Below are positions 61,873 through 64,000 of a stretch of DNA of 64,000 nucleotides, one piece after another (the stretch's first letter is position 1; every line of letters starts with the position of its first letter). The notes beneath the pieces were generated by a model that saw only the letters and a program-made list of their open reading frames with translations, was not told the DNA's origin and searched no databases. The stretch comes from an uncultured Prevotellaceae bacterium (GTDB lineage Bacteria > Bacteroidota > Bacteroidia > Bacteroidales > Bacteroidaceae), in assembly GCA_902789415.1 (NCBI GenBank), contig CADAOD010000001.1, forward strand, positions 124,001 through 188,000, given 5' to 3'. The position numbers were made by a program, and so were the translations under genes.

Positions 61873-62916
61873 ATGCGAAAATTCCAGTTTTTAACGTTTT
61901 TATTACTCCTTGTTTTGGTGGGATGCCAAGCCAAGAATAAAAAGGAGCAGCAGTTGTATGGCATCGGTTTTTATAATTTGGAGAATCTTTTTGATACCAC
62001 TCACGATGAGGGTAAGAACGATTATGAGTTCCTGCCTGAAGGCTCGTTTAAGTGGGATGCCGAGAAGTATAAGTGCAAACTGCACAACATGGCACGCGTG
62101 TTGGCCGATATGGGTACCGATAAGTTGCCTGATGTGGGTTGTGCTGCTATTGGTGTGGCTGAGGTTGAGAATGCTAAATGCTTGACCGATCTTTGTAATC
62201 AGCCCGCTTTAAAGGCTCGCAACTTTAAGTTTGTTCATATCGAAGGTCCCGATCAGCGTGGTATAGATTGTGCATTGCTTTATAATCCTCAGCTGTTTAA
62301 GGTTAAGAATGTAAAGCTTGTACCTTATATATATACCAGACCAGAGGATGCCGGACGTGCTACCCGTGGTTTCCTGGTGGTAAGTGGTACGTTGGCCAAT
62401 GAGCATGTTACTGTCATCGTTAACCATCTACCATCGCGAGGCGCAGCTTCGTATGCTCGTGAGGATGGTGGTACGCAGTTGCGTGCGGTAAAAGACTCGT
62501 TGCAGAAGGATGATCCCAAAGTAAAGTTGTTTATTATGGGTGATATGAACGATGACCCAAATGATGCATCGATGGCTAAATGTTTGGGCGCAAAGCGCGA
62601 AATTAGTGAAGTAGAGGAGGGCGGCCTGTATAATCCTTGGTGGAATATGTTGGCCTCAGGTCAGGGTACACTTCAGTATCAAGGCGCATGGAATCTGTTC
62701 GATCAGATTATCCTCTCAAAGAATTTGCTTAATAAAGCAGGCCAGAAAGACTATTCGACTCTGAAACTTTATGATTATCAAGTGTTCCGTCGAGATTATC
62801 TGATTCAGCAGGAAGGCGAGTTCAGAGGTAACACACTGCGTACAAGTGCAGGTGGAAAATGGCTGAATGGCTATAGCGATCATTTACCCACTTTGGTTTA
62901 TCTGATAAAGAAATAA
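61873..62916 (+). CDS. Endonuclease/exonuclease/phosphatase-family lipoprotein
   Basis: The 347-residue precursor has a lipobox with Cys18 (VLVGC), so the mature protein is an envelope lipoprotein. The EEP fold is marked by IGFYNLENLFD with the metal-site Asn-x-Glu near residue 33, GVAEVENA, VNHLPSRGA and GDMNDDPND, plus the C-terminal SDHLPT His. It could hydrolyse phosphodiesters such as extracellular nucleic acid or lipid head groups. The stop and next start overlap (TAATG). Confidence 0.9.
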   Translation: MRKFQFLTFLLLLVLVGCQAKNKKEQQLYGIGFYNLENLFDTTHDEGKNDYEFLPEGSFKWDAEKYKCKLHNMARVLADMGTDKLPDVGCAAIGVAEVENAKCLTDLCNQPALKARNFKFVHIEGPDQRGIDCALLYNPQLFKVKNVKLVPYIYTRPEDAGRATRGFLVVSGTLANEHVTVIVNHLPSRGAASYAREDGGTQLRAVKDSLQKDDPKVKLFIMGDMNDDPNDASMAKCLGAKREISEVEEGGLYNPWWNMLASGQGTLQYQGAWNLFDQIILSKNLLNKAGQKDYSTLKLYDYQVFRRDYLIQQEGEFRGNTLRTSAGGKWLNGYSDHLPTLVYLIKK

Positions 62917-63494
62917 TGAGCGACAGAATAGAATCTCATCCCTTCGAGCCTTTTTTGCCTGGGCATGCTAAGCTATTGATGCTCGGCACTTTCCCTCCTG
63001 CCGAAAAGCGATGGTGTATGCGTTTCTATTACCCCAACTTCATCAACGATATGTGGCGTATCTTTGGCATCTGTTTCTTTGATAACAAGCAGCATTTTGT
63101 GTTAGAACAGGAGAAACGCTTTGATTTGGAACGGATTATCCCCTTCCTGAATGAGAAAGGCATTGCCATGTATGATACGGCCACCCGGATTCGCAGAACA
63201 AAGGATAATGCTTCGGATAAGGACTTGGAGATAGTTGAAGAGACCGATCTTGATGCCATGTTAAGAAGCTTACCTTGCTGCGAGGCTGTGATTACAGCAG
63301 GCCAGCTGGCCACAGATGTGTTTTGTAACCATTATGGTATTAAAGGCCCTAAAGTTGGCGAATATGCGGAGTTTACACTCGACGAAAGGGTGTTGCGACT
63401 CTATCGCATGCCAAGCAGTTCGAGGGCTTACCCCATGAAAACAGAGCGTAAAGCAGAATATTATAACATCGTATTTAAATACTTAAGATTATGA
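62916..63494 (+). CDS. Uracil-DNA glycosylase-family protein
   Basis: The 192-residue protein has the UDG-like start KLLMLGTFPPAEKR near residue 20 and PSSSRAYPM near 165, which stands in the place of the family's His-Pro-Ser loop. The fold is that of family 4/5-like or MUG-like enzymes; the exact substrate is uncertain. It is coupled to the genes on both sides: TAATG upstream, ATGA with udk. Confidence 0.75.
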   Translation: MSDRIESHPFEPFLPGHAKLLMLGTFPPAEKRWCMRFYYPNFINDMWRIFGICFFDNKQHFVLEQEKRFDLERIIPFLNEKGIAMYDTATRIRRTKDNASDKDLEIVEETDLDAMLRSLPCCEAVITAGQLATDVFCNHYGIKGPKVGEYAEFTLDERVLRLYRMPSSSRAYPMKTERKAEYYNIVFKYLRL

Positions 63495-64000
63495 CAATCA
63501 TCGGAATTGCAGGCGGTACCGGTTCGGGCAAGACTACCGTAGTTAAGAGAATATCCAAAGCGCTGCCTCCTCATTGTGCAGCAGTTGTTCCCCTCGACTC
63601 GTATTATAACGATACAACGGGCATGACTCCTGAGGAGCGTAAGGCTATCAACTTCGACCATCCAGATGCTTTCGACTGGAAGTTGCTCACCGAGCATATC
63701 AAGAAGTTGAAGAATGGCGAGGCTATTGAGCAACCCACCTATTCGTATATCGAGAGTAACCGTCAGAAGGAGACTATCCACGTTGAGCCAAAGCCTGTGA
63801 TTATTATCGAGGGAATTATGGCTTTGCACCATAAGAAACTACGTGATATGATGGACTTGAAGATATTTGTAGATACTGATAGCGACGTACGTTTGATTCG
63901 TAACATCCGTCGTGACGTGGTAGAGCGTGGACGAACCGTAGAAATGGTGCTGGATCGTTACGAAAAGGTGTTGAAGCCCATGCACGAACAGTTTATCGAG
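63491..64000 (+). CDS. udk: Uridine kinase (partial, 3' end beyond the window)
   Basis: The ATG at 63491 overlaps the preceding TGA; 170 codons are present and the frame continues past the right edge. It phosphorylates uridine and cytidine to UMP and CMP. Walker A is GGTGSGKTT at residues 8-16, VVPLDSYYND near 33 holds the substrate Asp, NFDHPDAFDW near 54 is the nucleoside-binding segment and IIEGIMALHH near 110 the Walker B-like strand. The pattern is that of the P-loop Udk family. Confidence 0.95.
   Translation, partial: MTIIGIAGGTGSGKTTVVKRISKALPPHCAAVVPLDSYYNDTTGMTPEERKAINFDHPDAFDWKLLTEHIKKLKNGEAIEQPTYSYIESNRQKETIHVEPKPVIIIEGIMALHHKKLRDMMDLKIFVDTDSDVRLIRNIRRDVVERGRTVEMVLDRYEKVLKPMHEQFIE

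Noticed and set aside
1..64000. CRISPR arrays, tRNA or rRNA genes, transposases, integrases
   Set aside because: I looked for spaced direct repeats, cloverleaf-like segments and recombinase motifs between and within genes and saw none.

Overview
The window looks like a chromosomal segment of a Bacteroidota anaerobe, most likely of the Prevotella/Segatella group. The evidence is the recurrent TAnnTTTG promoter element a short distance before genes, the scarcity of Shine-Dalgarno sites, the bamD-rpoZ-DUF4293 gene order, a Porin_10-type putative porin, an AraC-type hybrid sensor kinase, UxaC and XylB for plant sugars, an anaerobic NrdD/NrdG pair, and a type B L31. I assigned species-level identity to nothing; this is inference from gene content.

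Positions 1-23300 form an extracellular or capsular polysaccharide locus. A plus-strand operon (2909-11420) makes glycosyltransferases and a CDP-6-deoxyhexose precursor set (rfbF, rfbG, a reductase and a 3,5-epimerase-like enzyme). A minus-strand operon (23282 down to 11422) starts with a receiver-only response regulator. It continues with a priming sugar transferase, a TolC-like outer membrane protein, a Wzc/GumC-like chain-length protein, a Wzy-like polymerase, four glycosyltransferase-type genes and a Wzx flippase. The two operons meet tail to tail with one base between their stop codons. At the left edge are two membrane acyltransferases and a dead GT2 gene, and a truncated GT2 start sits at the rfbF junction. 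All these mark the left part as an exchange-prone cassette, more AT-rich than the right part.

Positions 23400-28400 hold xylulokinase and, in opposite orientation, manC-gmd-fcl for GDP-L-fucose, which probably also feed surface glycans. From 28400 to 33300 lies a minus-strand cluster (mltG, glnS, a TPR protein, a DedA protein). From 33400 to 45400 there are malQ, gph, ribE with a long structured leader, a WecB homologue lacking most catalytic residues, nrdDG, ansA, uxaC and an RluA-type pseudouridine synthase. Positions 45300-54000 carry an HD phosphohydrolase, menA, a putative porin with a small membrane protein and a DUF4468 protein, uvrB, and bamD-rpoZ-DUF4293. The right end has an outer membrane protein, TrpB2, a sodium/solute symporter overlapping a sensor-less hybrid kinase, gpx-trxB, rpmE, a secreted phosphodiesterase-type lipoprotein, a uracil-DNA glycosylase-like protein and the start of udk.

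No tRNA, rRNA, CRISPR array or transposase gene was found. The points most worth a second look are: the receiver plus pseudo-receiver priming transferase; the cassette junction with a glycosyltransferase stub; a 7-bp periodic repeat found inside gmd, at a gene end and in a promoter; the ribE leader RNA; palindromic repeats before nrdD; two hairpins whose loops carry a stop codon; the inactive-looking WecB; the sensor-less hybrid kinase beside a symporter; and a promoter-terminator unit with no gene.
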